Shown here: in pieces, positions 23,331 through 34,420 of the stretch | Position numbering within the stretch: the first letter of the stretch is position 1 | How the letters are laid out: each line of letters begins with the position of its first letter | Assembly (NCBI RefSeq): GCF_024139115.2 | Contig: NC_085139.1 | Coordinates: 75,001,203 to 75,065,202, forward strand | Reading direction: 5' to 3' | DNA length: 64,000 bases | DNA from: Armigeres subalbatus | Lineage: Eukaryota > Arthropoda > Insecta > Diptera > Culicidae | The notes under the pieces: generated by a model | What the model saw: only the letters and a program-made list of their open reading frames with translations | What the model was told of the DNA's origin: nothing | Databases searched by the model: none | Made by a program: the position numbers and the translations under genes

Positions 23331-24703
23331 AGTACCTCAAGTTAACTTATGCTATGGCGGCGTAGAATAGCTTTTATTTAATAACTGATGAAATGTTGAT
23401 ATGTAGCTGTTCTGAATGTTATGCTCCGTTTGTTTGCCAATGTACCTTCATGATCAAATGTTTCAATGTTCTTGCTTCTAACAATGCGTGGCCAATAAAC
23501 GAACAAAAAAGTTCTGTAAGTAAACGAATATTTTGCTGTTCAAATAAAAACTTCGTATTATCTATTCTGGTATACTGATATTTTTTTTGCTGGTTTCCGT
23601 GCCATTATCGGTTCGAGCACACACGCATCAATATTAACATTTCCTAAATGATGGCCCATCCCGGTAATAAAAACTGGTTCCACCAAGAACGAAATAATCC
23701 CTCGATAAAATACGCATATCACAATCGCATCACACCGAGCTGGGTTGCTGTCGCTGGCTGCTGTTGTTTTGTTGGCCATGGTCAGAAGAACCGTTGCGTT
23801 GCGTTGGTAGATTGATGCGTCTTCCAATTGGAGCTCGAGCTTACGGGTAAGTATCTTATTTCGTGCCCTGATAAGGTAGATAAGTGGACGATCGTTAGGG
23901 TGATCCTTTCGGAACTAACATAAAAAAACCATAACATATTTAAGAGAAGTTTATTCAATTTATAAAACTTCCTTGAGTGTAGGAACGGTACAATATTCGT
24001 TTAGATAAGCAAATTTAATGGGCAGCAATTTTGAATCACCCTAAACGAAAGGCTCAGCTGGAAAAAAGAAGGAGGGAAAATATGGCAGTACGCAACCGAC
24101 ATACCATCATCGACCCACCTCTAGGCGGAGCCTGTCCTTCCGGTCTCGAGAAGACGAAGTTGTTGGTGCCGCTATGCTTGGTCGCCGCTCGTTGCTACGG
24201 GCATAAAGTACGATGACAATGGTCTAAAAGGAACTGGTGCAGCAAAATGGGCTGAAATATTGCCATAATAATACCAAGGAAATTATTTTTGTGGTCCACT
24301 TGATTTATGTGGCCAATGCTTTATCTAACTATCATTTTTGTGATTTTTAGGCACTGAACACGCTTGCCAGTAAAATGAACGAAACAATACAAACGTGCTT
24401 CGTAAAATAAAAGCTTTTTTGCAATTCCTGATCATAACATCTATAATAAAGTGTTCAAATAGTGTATACTCTGCGTCGCGTAATAAATGAAATAGTTTGA
24501 TAGACATGACATCAAAATTTCCAAAATCAAGTTCATCCATCGCTTCACGGTTTATCGAACTATGCAATGTGGCACGGCAACATGGAATTTCTGCAGCAAC
24601 ATAATTTATTGGCAAGAATGATAATGGAGTAAATTCTGGAAGGAGTTAGACAAGTACAAGAATTTTGGTACATAATTCTTATATTAAAGTCCATTTCTCG
24701 TCA
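23331..24703. other. No gene recognised
   Basis: Only short domainless open frames were seen on both strands. Confidence 0.35.
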
Positions 24704-24863
24704 TTCCAAAAAAAAGCGTGTGCAACTCGTTGCAAAACTCGATTTTTTCAGCACTCGTCGTATTTATCCAACTCGGCAAGCCTTGTTCGATAAACGTACG
24801 ACTCGTGCTGAAAAAAATCATTTTTTTTGCAACTTGTTGCACAAACTACTAGGTATTTTGGAA
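24704..24863. mobile_element. 160-bp foldback (MITE-like) element
   Basis: It is almost entirely an imperfect palindrome. The ends TTCCAAAA and TTTTGGAA pair, and inner blocks GTGCAACTCGTTGCA, TTTTTTCAGCAC-CGTCGTA and CGGCAAGCC/GGCTTG pair with counterparts on the other arm. No clear TSD. No coding content. Confidence 0.7.
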
Positions 24864-25834
24864 CATTTTCCAAGGTTTTGATAAATAACCACGATATGTT
24901 TCGTCCTCAGAAAAGTAAGTCATGGGTGTGATTGGCTGCTTTTAATTTTCTGGCAGCGTTTTTTTCTTGATAGCGTGCTAGTGCTTCGCCCCAGGAGTTT
25001 TTCCGGTTTTAAATTCGTATACAGCCGGATATGTATCGCGCTGATTACCTACTGCGAACAAAATCCAAATTTTAAGTCTGTCGTGAGAAAATCATCTGAA
25101 AAGCTAAGGGATGCATATTGCATCATCCTCTCCCACACGTACCCAACAACTAAAACCGGCAAGATTTTTATCCAAGTAAAATTAAGACCTCGATCGGACG
25201 CAAGAACCGTCCTGGGTACGCATTTTTGCGGTGTTGTCAGTCAGCAGGCTCTGCAGTCGTCGATCAAGCTGAATGGCGAATCGCATCGCATCGTCGTAGG
25301 TAGGTACCACCGGTAGTTGCCGCGGCGCTGCTGCCTATCAGCCACAAAAGGTGGAATGGTGAAAATGTGCGAGCTATCAACCCGGTGGGATCGCCAGTCG
25401 TTTAGTTTAAATTTAAAACATTTCAAAGGCCGGCTAATTGTTGCCCTTTGGGGGCCGCGTTGGATAATTGCGGGAAACAGGACGGTTTATCGAGAAATGT
25501 TAATCTTTGGATTGGGATGGGAGAGCTGCTGCTGCTGTGGTGCAGTGGTGCCACATTATCGCAGGGTCCGGGCTTTGCAGAAGGATGTTCGGTTATTTGG
25601 AGGAATGCCATCTAACCGACCGTAATTTGATCAAATGCAGTTTGGGTAATTTCTCGATTGTTCGGATCCAGATATTATTTATTTCAAATGATTAATTACG
25701 TGCATGTACCAAATTGGTTTCTGTTCTACAACCTCAAACAGACCAATGACAATAATGCAACAATCAAGGATTGATGATCATATAATAATAAATATGTTGT
25801 AGGAGATTGCGACTGGTAGAATGGATGTTCTAAC
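24864..25834. other. Open frame of 113 codons at 24975-25316 (+), otherwise featureless
   Basis: The 24975-25316 frame starts with ATG-like context and is arginine- and serine-rich, with no domain I recognise. Nearby frames on both strands are of similar length, so it may be chance. GC content rises modestly at about 25200-25620. I would not call a gene here. Confidence 0.25.
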
Positions 25835-26033
25835 GTTGGCTTTCTCAGTATAAGTTAATTAAGACGGCTAGTTTGTCAAAACCGAATGAAACCGAATCCC
25901 ATTTTATGGACCTTTTCAAGGGATAACAAAAATCTATCAATAGCTTATTCCTTGAAAAGGTCCGATACATGTGATCAAATCGTTGGTCTATACAAAGCTA
26001 GCCGTCTGAATTAATTTAGACTGAGAAAGTCAG
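25835..26033. mobile_element. About 200-bp inverted-repeat element
   Basis: The left arm GGCTTTCTCAG-ATAA-TTAATTAAGACGGCTAG is mirrored by a right arm that, reverse-complemented, reads ACTTTCTCAG-CTAAATTAATTCAGACGGCTAG. An inner pair GGACCTTTTCAAGG/CCTTGAAAAGGTCC lies nearer the centre. No TSD was found, so the outermost bases are uncertain. Confidence 0.7.
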
Positions 26034-26631
26034 CGGTAAAACATAATAAATATTGAAATAGGTTATACCATTAGGGTTTGGTTTTGCATTGAATGATTGT
26101 TGAAATCTGAAGGACAGAATGACTATGAAAGAGATGGTTAGGGGTGGTCGTTATATACAGGATAGGTAACATGATGTAATGTGAAAATGTTTAAGAACTT
26201 CGATTTTATTTTATGGGCGTATTTTACTGGTGGTTGAAACTTACGACTCTCCAAGAACATCGTTGTTACCCTGTAAATGAAAACAAAAAGGTTATTAATA
26301 TTTGCGTCCAACTTTTAATAATTTACGAATAATTATAATTATAATAGCATTTTCAGTAAGGATGGAACAAAAATGCTGTATCGAACGTTTCATAATTTAT
26401 GAGCATTTCCAACGCAAAAAACACGAATTTGGTTCATTTCTCGAATTTGGTTCAAATCTCGACTCGGTTCGAACCTTCAAAGCGATTCGAAATTCGAACA
26501 GAATCCTGTTCAGGATTCGAACAGAATCCCGTTCTGGATTAGAACAGATTCCCGCTCTGGATTCAAATAGAATCCATTTCATGATTCAAACAGAATCCCT
26601 AGGAGGATTCTGCTCGAATCATAATCCTTAA

Positions 26632-26852
26632 GGTCACTCCTGACGGAATCCAGGTTTCAAGGTGCTCGCGTTTTCGGGAGCACACCACTCGATACGGAAG
26701 CAACGCACAACTATCATTTTTATTTTTTCACGCATGCTGCGACGCAGCAAAGCTAAATCAACAAAAATGACAGTTGTGCACCGCCTCCGTATCGAGTGTT
26801 GTGCCCCCGAAAACGCGAGCACTTTGAAACCTGGATTCCGTCAGGAGTGACC
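26632..26852. mobile_element. 221-bp TTAA-target MITE with long inverted arms
   Basis: GGTCACTCC and GGAGTGACC form the outermost ends, with TTAA on both sides (26628-26631, 26853-26856). About 90 bp of each arm pair, including ACGGAATCCAGGTTTCAA and CTCGCGTTTTCGGG, so both strands encode nearly the same short peptide. TTAA target duplication is the hallmark of piggyBac-type transposition, though the GGTCAC termini are not the usual CCC form. It sits in the degenerate edge of the 23-bp array. Confidence 0.8.
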
Positions 26853-26911
26853 TTAATCCTTAATAATTATAATCATAATGAACTTTCTAGGAGAGATCGA
26901 CTATGATGGTG

Positions 26912-27045
26912 ATATTTGAGGTTATGGCTTTCAGTCTTCTTATGCTCAAAAACGGGTTTTACGTTTTTATAAAATAAAAACGTAAAACGTAAACGTAAAA
27001 CCCGTTTTTGAGCATAAGAAGACTGAAAGCCATAACCTCAAATAT
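26912..27045. repeat. Perfect 55-bp-arm hairpin with 24-nt loop
   Basis: Bases 26912-26966 are the reverse complement of 26991-27045 with no mismatch by eye, from ATATTTGAGGTTATGG on the left to CCATAACCTCAAATAT on the right. The AT-rich loop (26967-26990) contains further ACGTTTT/AAAACGT words. No TIR or TSD typical of a MITE was identified. Confidence 0.85.
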
Positions 27046-27273
27046 AATCATAATCCTTAACGGGGCTCTGTTTGAATCCGTAAAGGGATTCTGTTCGAAT
27101 CCCAAACAACATTCTGTTCAAATCCGTTTGAATCCCAAACCGGATTCTGCTCGAATCCCAAACGATTCTATTCGAAGTCATTTCGATCCCGATTCTGTTC
27201 GAATCCCCAACGTGATTTTGTTCGAATCCTGCACGTGATTCTGTTCGAATCTCGAACGGGATTCTGTTCGAAT

Positions 27274-27945
27274 CCCGAATAAGATTTTGTTCAAATTCTG
27301 TTAGAGTCAGAGTGGAGTTCTGTTCGGCTGAATTCTGTTCGAATCCCTAGCAAGATTCCATGCGAATCTATAGCAGGGTTCTATACGAATCTCTAGCAGG
27401 GTTCTATACGAATTCTGAGCGCGATTCTGTTAGAGTCCCGAGCCCAATTCTGTTCTAATCTAATCTAATCTAAAACGCGATTTAGGCTTCAATCGCAAAC
27501 GAGATTTTGCACTAATCCCGAAGGGGATTCTGTTCGAATCCCGAAGGGGATTCTGTTCGAATCCCGAAGGGGATTCTGTTCGAATCCCGAAGGGGATTCT
27601 GTTCGAATCCCGAAGGGGATTCTGTTCGAATCCCGAAGGGGATTCTGTTCGAATCCCGAAGGGGATTCTGTTCGAATCCCGAATAAGATTTTGTTCAAAT
27701 TCTGTTAGAGTCAGAGTGGAGTTCTGTTCGGATCCCGAGCTGAATTCTGTTCGAATCCCTAGCAAGATTCCATGCGAATCTATAGCAGGGTTCTATACGA
27801 ATCTCTAGCAGGGTTCTATACGAATTCTGAGCGCGATTCTGTTAGAGTCCCGAGCCCAATTCTGTTCTAATCTAATCTAATCTAAAACGCGATTTAGGCT
27901 TCAATCGCAAACGAGATTTTGCACTAATCCCGAAGAGGATTCTGT
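27274..27945. repeat. Higher-order direct duplication inside the 23-bp array
   Basis: A block of about 260 bp starting TCCCGAATAAGATTTTGTTC (27274 onward) is repeated at about 27676 onward, including the peculiar AATCTAATCTAATCTAAAACG and GCTTCAATCGCAAACGAG words. The first copy lacks about 8 bp (ATCCCGAG) present in the second. The intervening 7-unit exact run makes a repeat period of about 400 bp. Confidence 0.85.
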
Positions 27946-30900
27946 TCGAATCGAAGGGATTCTGTTCGAATCCAGAAGGATTCTGTTCGAATCCCGAAGG
28001 ATTCTGTTCGAATCCTGAAGGGATTCTGTTCGAATCCCGAAGGATTCTGTTCGAATCCCGAAGGGGATTCTGTTCTGATCCCGAAGGATTCTGTTCGAAT
28101 CGAAGGATTCTGTTCGAATCCCGAAGGGAGTTCTGTTCTGATCCAGAAGGGATTCTGTTCGAATCCCGAAGGATTCTCTGTTCGAATCCCGAAGGGATTC
28201 TGTTCGAATCCCGAAGGGATCTGTTCGAATCCCGAAGGGATTCTGTTCGAATCCCGAAGGGGTTCTGTTCGAATGGAAGAGTTCTATTCGAATCCCGAAG
28301 GGATTCTATTCGAATCCCGAAGGGATTCTGTTCGAATCCCGAAGGATTCTGTTCGAATCGAAGGGATTCTGTTCGAATCCCGAAGGGATTCTGTTCGAAT
28401 CGAAGGATTCTGTTCGAATCCGAAGGGGATTCTGTTCGAATCTGAAGGATTCTGTTCGAATCCCGAAGGGGATTCTGTTCGAATCCCGAAGGAGTTCTGT
28501 CGAATCCCGAAGGATTCTGTTCGAATCCCGAAGGATTCTGTTCGAATCCCGAAGGATTCTGTCTGAATCGAAGTGGATTCTGTTCGAATCCCGAAGGATT
28601 CTGTTCGAATCCCGAAGGATTCTGTCTGATTCGAAGGGAGTTCTGTTCGAATCCCGAAGGGATTCTGTCTGAATCCCGAAGGGGATTCTGTTCGAATCCT
28701 GAAGGAGTTCTGTCAGATCCCGAAGGGAGTTCTGTTCGAATCGAAGGATTCTGTTCAGATCCCGAAGGGATTCTGTTCGAATCCCGAAGGGAGTTCTGTT
28801 CGAATCCCGAAGGGGATTCTGTCTGAATCCCGAAGGGATTCTGTTCAGATCCCGAAGGGATTCTGTTGATCCCGAAGGAGTTCTGTTCGAATCCCGAAGG
28901 GATTCTGTCTGAATCCAGAAGGGATTCTGTTCGAATCCCGAAGGAGTTCTGTCTGAATCCCGAAGGGGATTCTGTTCGAATCCCGAAGGGATTCTGTTCG
29001 AATCGAAGGGAGTTCTGTTCGAATCGAAGGGGATTCTGTCTGAGATCCCGAAGGAGTTCTGTTCGAATCCCGAAGGGTTCTGTTCGAATCCCGAAGGATT
29101 CTGTTCGAATCGAAGGAGTTCTGTTCGAATCCCGAAGGAGTTCTGTTCGAATCCCGAAGGGAGTTCTGTTCGAATCGAAGGAGTTCTGTTCGAATCCCGA
29201 AGGGATTCTGTTCGAATCGAAGGGGATTCTGTTCAGATCCCGAAGGAGTTCTGTTCGAATCCCGAAGGAGTTCTGTTCTGAATCCCGAAGGGGTTCTGTC
29301 TGAATCCCGAAGGGAGTTCTGTTCCGAATCCGAAGGGAGTTCTGTTCGATCCCGAAGAGGATTCTGTTCCAGATCCCGAAGGAGTTCTGTTCGAGATCCC
29401 GAAGGGGATTCTGTCTGAATCGAAGGAGTTCTGTTCGAATCCCGAAGGATTCTGTTCGAATCCCGAAGGGAGTTCTGTCTGAATCCCGAAGAGTTCTGTT
29501 CGAATCCCGAAGGAGTTCTGTTCGAATCCCGAAGGGATTCTGTTCTGAATCCCGAAGGATTCTGTCTGAATCCCGAAGGGATTCTGTTCGAATCCCGAAG
29601 GAATTCTGCTCGAATCCCGAAGGAATTCTGCTCGAATCCCAGAAGGAATTCCGCTCGAATCCCGAAGGAATTCTGCTCCAATCCCGAAGGGATTCTGTCT
29701 GAATCGAAGGGATTCTGTTCGAATCCCGAAGGGAGTTCTGTTCGAATCCCGAAGGATTCTGTTCGAATCCCGAAGGGATTCTGTTCTGATCCCGAAGGGG
29801 ATTCTGTTCGAATCCCGAAGGGATTCTGTTCGAATGAAGGGATTCTGTTCGAATCCCGAAGGGAGTTCTGTCTGAGATCCCGAAGGGATTCTGTTCGAAT
29901 CGAAGGGATTCTGTTCGAATCGAAGGGAGTTCTGTCTGAATCCGAAGGATTCTGTTCGAATCCCGAAGGATTCTGTTCGAATCCCGAAGGGAGTTCTGTT
30001 CGAATCCCGAAGGGATTCTGTTCGAGATCCCGAAGAGTTCTGTCTGAATCCCGAAGGGATTCTGTTCGAATCCCGAAGGAGTTCTGTTCGAATCGAAGGG
30101 TTCTGTTCGAATCCCGAAGGAGTTCTGTTCGAATCCCGAAGGGATTCTGTTCGAATCCCGAAGAGTTCTGTTCGAATCCCGAAGGATTCTGTTCGAATCC
30201 CGAAGGATTCTGTTCGAATCGAAGGAGTTCTGTTCGAATCCCGAAGGGATTCTGTTCAGATCCCGAAGGGATTCTGTCTGAATCCCGAAGAGTTCTGTTC
30301 GAGATCCCGAAGGTTCTGTCTGAATCCCGAAGGAGTTCTGTTCGAATCCCGAAGGGATTCTGTCTGAATCCCGAAGGGATTCTGTTCGAATCCCGAAGGG
30401 ATTCTGTTCGAATCCCGAAGGATTCTGTTCGAATCCCGAAGGATTCTGTCTGAATCCCGAAGGGATTCTGTTCGAATCCCGAAGGATTCTGTTCGAATCC
30501 CGAAGGAGTTCTGTTCGAATCCCGAAGGGATTCTGTCTGAATCCCGAAGGATTCTGTCTGAATCCCGAAGGGATTCTGTCTGAATCCCGAAGGGATTCTG
30601 TCTCAGATCCCGAAGGAGTTCTGTTCGAGATCCCGAAGGGGATTCTGTTCGAATCCCGAAGAGTTCTGTTCAGATCCAGAAGGATTCTGTCTGAGATGAA
30701 GGGAGTTCTGTTCGAATCCCGAAGGATTCTGTCTGAATCCCGAAGGGATTCTGTCTGAATCCCGAAGGGAGTTCTGTCTGAATCCCGAAGGGATTCTGTC
30801 TGAATCCCGAAGGAGTTCTGTCTGAATTGAAGGGGAGTTCTGTTCGAATCCCGAAGGGATTCTGTTCGATCCCGAAGGAGTTCTGTTCGAATCCCGAAGG

Positions 30901-33900
30901 AGTTCTGTTCGAATCCCGAAGGAGTTCTGTCTGAATCCCGAAGGGATTCTGTTCGAATGAAGGGAGTTCTGTTCAGATCCCGAAGGATTCTGTTCGAATC
31001 CCGAAGGGAGTTCTGTTCGAATCCCGAAGGATTCTGTTCGAATCCCGAAGGAGTTCTGTTCGAATCGAAGGGATTCTGTTCGAATCCCGAAGGGATTCTG
31101 TTCGAATCCCGAAGGGATTCTGTTCGAATCCCGAAGGATTCTGTCTGAATCTCGAAGGAGTTCTGTTCGAATCCCGAAGGGATTCTGTTCGAATCCCGAA
31201 GGATTCTGTTCGAATCGAAGGGATTCTGTTCGAATCCCGAAGGATTCTGTCTGAATCCCGAAGGGGATTCTGTTCGAATAGAAGGGATTCTGTTCGAATC
31301 CCGAAGGGGATTCTGTTCGAATCGAAGGAGTTCTGTTCAGATCCCGAAGGAGTTCTGTTCGAATCCCGAAGGAGTTCTGTTCAGATCCGAAGGGATTCTG
31401 TTCGAATCGAAGGAGTTCTGTTCGAATCCCGAAGGATTCTGTTCGAATCGAAGGGATTCTGTTCGAATCCCGAAGGAGTTCTGTTCGAATCGAAGGATTC
31501 TGTTCGAATCCCGAAGGAGTTCTGTTCGAATCCCGAAGGGATTCTGTTCGAATCCCGAAGGGAGTTCTGTTCGAATCGAAGGATTCTGTTCGAATCCCGA
31601 AGGATTCTGTTCGAATCCCGAAGGGAGTTCTGTTCGAATCCCGAAGGATTCTGTTCGAATCCCGAAGGAGTTCTGTTCGAATCCCGAAGGGATTCTGTTC
31701 GAATCGAAGGGATTCTGTTCGAATCCCGAAGGGATTCTGTTCGAATCGAAGGGAGTTCTGTTCGAATCCCGAAGGATTCTGTCTGAATCCCGAAGGATTC
31801 TGTTCGAATCCCGAAGGGAGTTCTGTTCGAATCGAAGGGAGTTCTGTTCGAATCCCGAAGGGTTCTGTTCGAATTCGAAGGAGTTCTGTCTGAATCCCGA
31901 AGGAGTTCTGTTCGAATCCCGAAGGATTCTGTTCGAATCCCGAAGGGATTCTGTTCGAATCGAAGGGATTCTGTTCCAGATCCCGAAGGGAGTTCTGTCT
32001 GAATCCCGAAGGAGTTCTGTTCGAATCCCGAAGGGTTCTGTTCGAATCCCGAAGGGGATTCTGTTCGAATCGAAGGAGTTCTGTCTGAATCGAAGGGATT
32101 CTGTTCGAATCCCGAAGGATTCTGTTCGAATCCCGAAGGGAGTTCTGTTCGAATCGAAGGGATTCTGTTCGAATCCGAAGGAGTTCTGTTCGAATCCCGA
32201 AGGGATTCTGTTCGAATCCCGAAGGATTCTGTTCGAATCCCGAAGGGATTCTGTTCGAATCCCGAAGAGTTCTGTTCGAATCCCGAAGGAGTTCTGTTCG
32301 AATCCCGAAGGGATTCTGTTCGAATCGAAGGGATTCTGTCTGAATCCCGAAGGAGTTCTGTTCGAATCCCGAAGGGATTCTGTCTGAATCGAAGGGTTCT
32401 GTCTGAATCCCGAAGGGATTCTGTTCGAATCCCGAAGGGGATTCTGTCTGGATCCCGAAGGGATTCTGTTCGAATCCCTGAAGGACTTGTTCTGTTCCTG
32501 AAGGATCCAGAAGGATTCTGTTCGAATCGAAGGATTCTGTTCTGATCCCGAAGGGATTCTCTGTTCGAATCCCGAAGGGAGTTCTGTTCGAATCCCGAAG
32601 GATTCTGTCTGAATCCCGAAGGGATTCTGTTCGAATCGAAGGGAGTTCTGTTCGAATCCCGAAGGGATTCTGTTCGAATCCCGAAGGAGTTCTGTTCGAA
32701 TCCCGAAGGAGTTCTGTTCTGAATCGAAGGGATTCTGTTCGAATCGAAGGGATTCTGTTCGAATCCCGAAGGGGATTCTGTTCGAATCGAAGGGATTCTG
32801 TTCGAATCGAAGGAGTTCTGCTCGAATCCCGAAGGAGTTCTGCTCGAATCGAAGGATTCTGCTCGAATCGAAGGGATTCTGCTCGAATCCCGAGAGGATT
32901 CTGTTCGATCAGAAGGATTCTGCTGAATCCTGAAGGTTCTGTTCGAATCCAGAAGGTTCTGTTCGAATCCGAAGAGTTCTGTTCGAATCGAAGGGGTTCT
33001 GTTCAGATCCGAAGGGAGTTCTGTTCGAATCGAAGGGAGTTCGATGAAGGAGTTCTGTTCGAATCCCGAAGGGATTCTGTTCGAATCGAAGGATTCTGTT
33101 CCAGATCCGAAGGAGTTCTGTTCGAATCCCGAAGGATTCTGTTCGAATCCCGCAGGGGATTCTGTTCGAATCCCGAAGGGAGTTCTGTTCGAATCGAAGG
33201 GAGTTCTGTTCGAATCGAAGGAGTTCTGTTCGAATCCCGAAGGGGATTCTGTTCGAATCGAAGGGAGTTCTGTTCGAATCCTGAAGGGATTCTGTCTGAA
33301 TCCCAAAGGGAGTTCTGTCTGAATCCCGAAGGATTCTGTTCGAATCCCGAAGGATTCTGTTCGAATCGAAGGATTCTGTTCGAATCCCGAAGGGGGATTC
33401 TGTTCGAATCCCGAAGGAGAATTCTGTTCGAATCCCGAGGGGGGATTCTGTTCGAATCCCGAAGGGTTCTGTCTGAATCGAAGGGAGTTCTGTTCGAATC
33501 CCGAAGGGATTCTGTTCGAATCCCGAAGGGAGTTCTGTTCGAATCGAAGGGAGTTCTGTCTGAATCCCGAAGGAGTTCTGTTCGAATCCCGAAGGGATTC
33601 TGTTCGAATCCGAAGGGAGTTCTGTTCGAATCGAAGGAGTTCTGTTCGAATCCCGAAGGAGTTCTGTTCGAATCCCGAAGGGATTCTGTTCGAATCCCGA
33701 AGGATTCTGTTCGAATCGAAGGATTCTGTTCGAATCGAAGGGAGTTCTGTTCGAATCCCGAAGGAGTTCTGTTCGAATCCCGAAGAGAGCTCTGTTCGAA
33801 TCCCGAAGGGGATTCTGTTCGAATCCCGAAGGGGATTCTGTTCGAATCCCGAAGGGGATTCTGTTCGAATCCCGAAGGGGATTCTGTTCGAATCCCGAAG

Positions 33901-34420
33901 GGGATTCTGTTCGAATCCCGAAGGGGATTCTGTTCGAATCCCGAAGGGGATTCTGTTCGAATCCCGAAGGGGATTCTGTTCGAATCCCGAAGGGGATTCT
34001 GTTCGAATCCCGAAGGGGATTCTGTTCGAATCCCGAAGGGGATTCTGTTCGAATCCCGAAGGGGATTCTGTTCGAATCCCGAAGGGGATTCTGTTCGAAT
34101 CCCGAAGGGGATTCTGTTCGAATCCCGAAGGGGATTCTGTTTGAATCTCGAATGGAATTGAGTTTAAAACATGAAAAGGATTGTGTTCTAATCCCAAGCG
34201 AGATTGAGTTTGAATCACGAGCAGGACGGCGTACAAATCCCATACGGAATTCTTTTCGGTTTCCGAACAGGATTCAGTTAAAATCCCAAGCGCGATTCTG
34301 TTCGAATCTCAAGTGGAACTCTGTTCAAATCTCTGTCGGAATTCGGTTCGTAACACGAACGTGATGCTTTTTGAATCTCGAACAGTATTTTGTTTGAATC
34401 CAGTACATGAACACTAGCTG

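Larger units (their letters stand above)
26430..34420. repeat. About 8 kb tandem array of a 23-bp hairpin-forming unit
   Basis: The unit core is TTCTGTTCGAATCCCGAAGG followed by GGA, period 23 bp. Because 23 is not a multiple of three and contains no stop, each strand translates as a 23-residue cycle through three frames, which explains open frames of up to 951 codons here. These are not genes. Exact units form runs at about 27500-27680 (7 units) and 33795-34140 (15 units). The interior between them (about 27940-33790) varies in length by 1-3 bases per unit, mostly at CCC and GGGG. The outer edges (26430-27270 and 34140-34420) are more diverged. The array is interrupted by a TTAA-flanked MITE and a long hairpin. 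Confidence 0.95.

Noticed and set aside
27500..34140. CRISPR-like array
   Set aside because: Units are contiguous with no unique spacers, and the sequence context is eukaryotic.
31381..34236. A 951-codon open frame (minus), and others of up to 278-444 codons, across the 23-bp array
   Set aside because: The peptide is a cyclic 23-residue repeat that follows from the 23-bp period in three frames, and similar frames are open on the other strand. No start context, domain or flanking gene structure.
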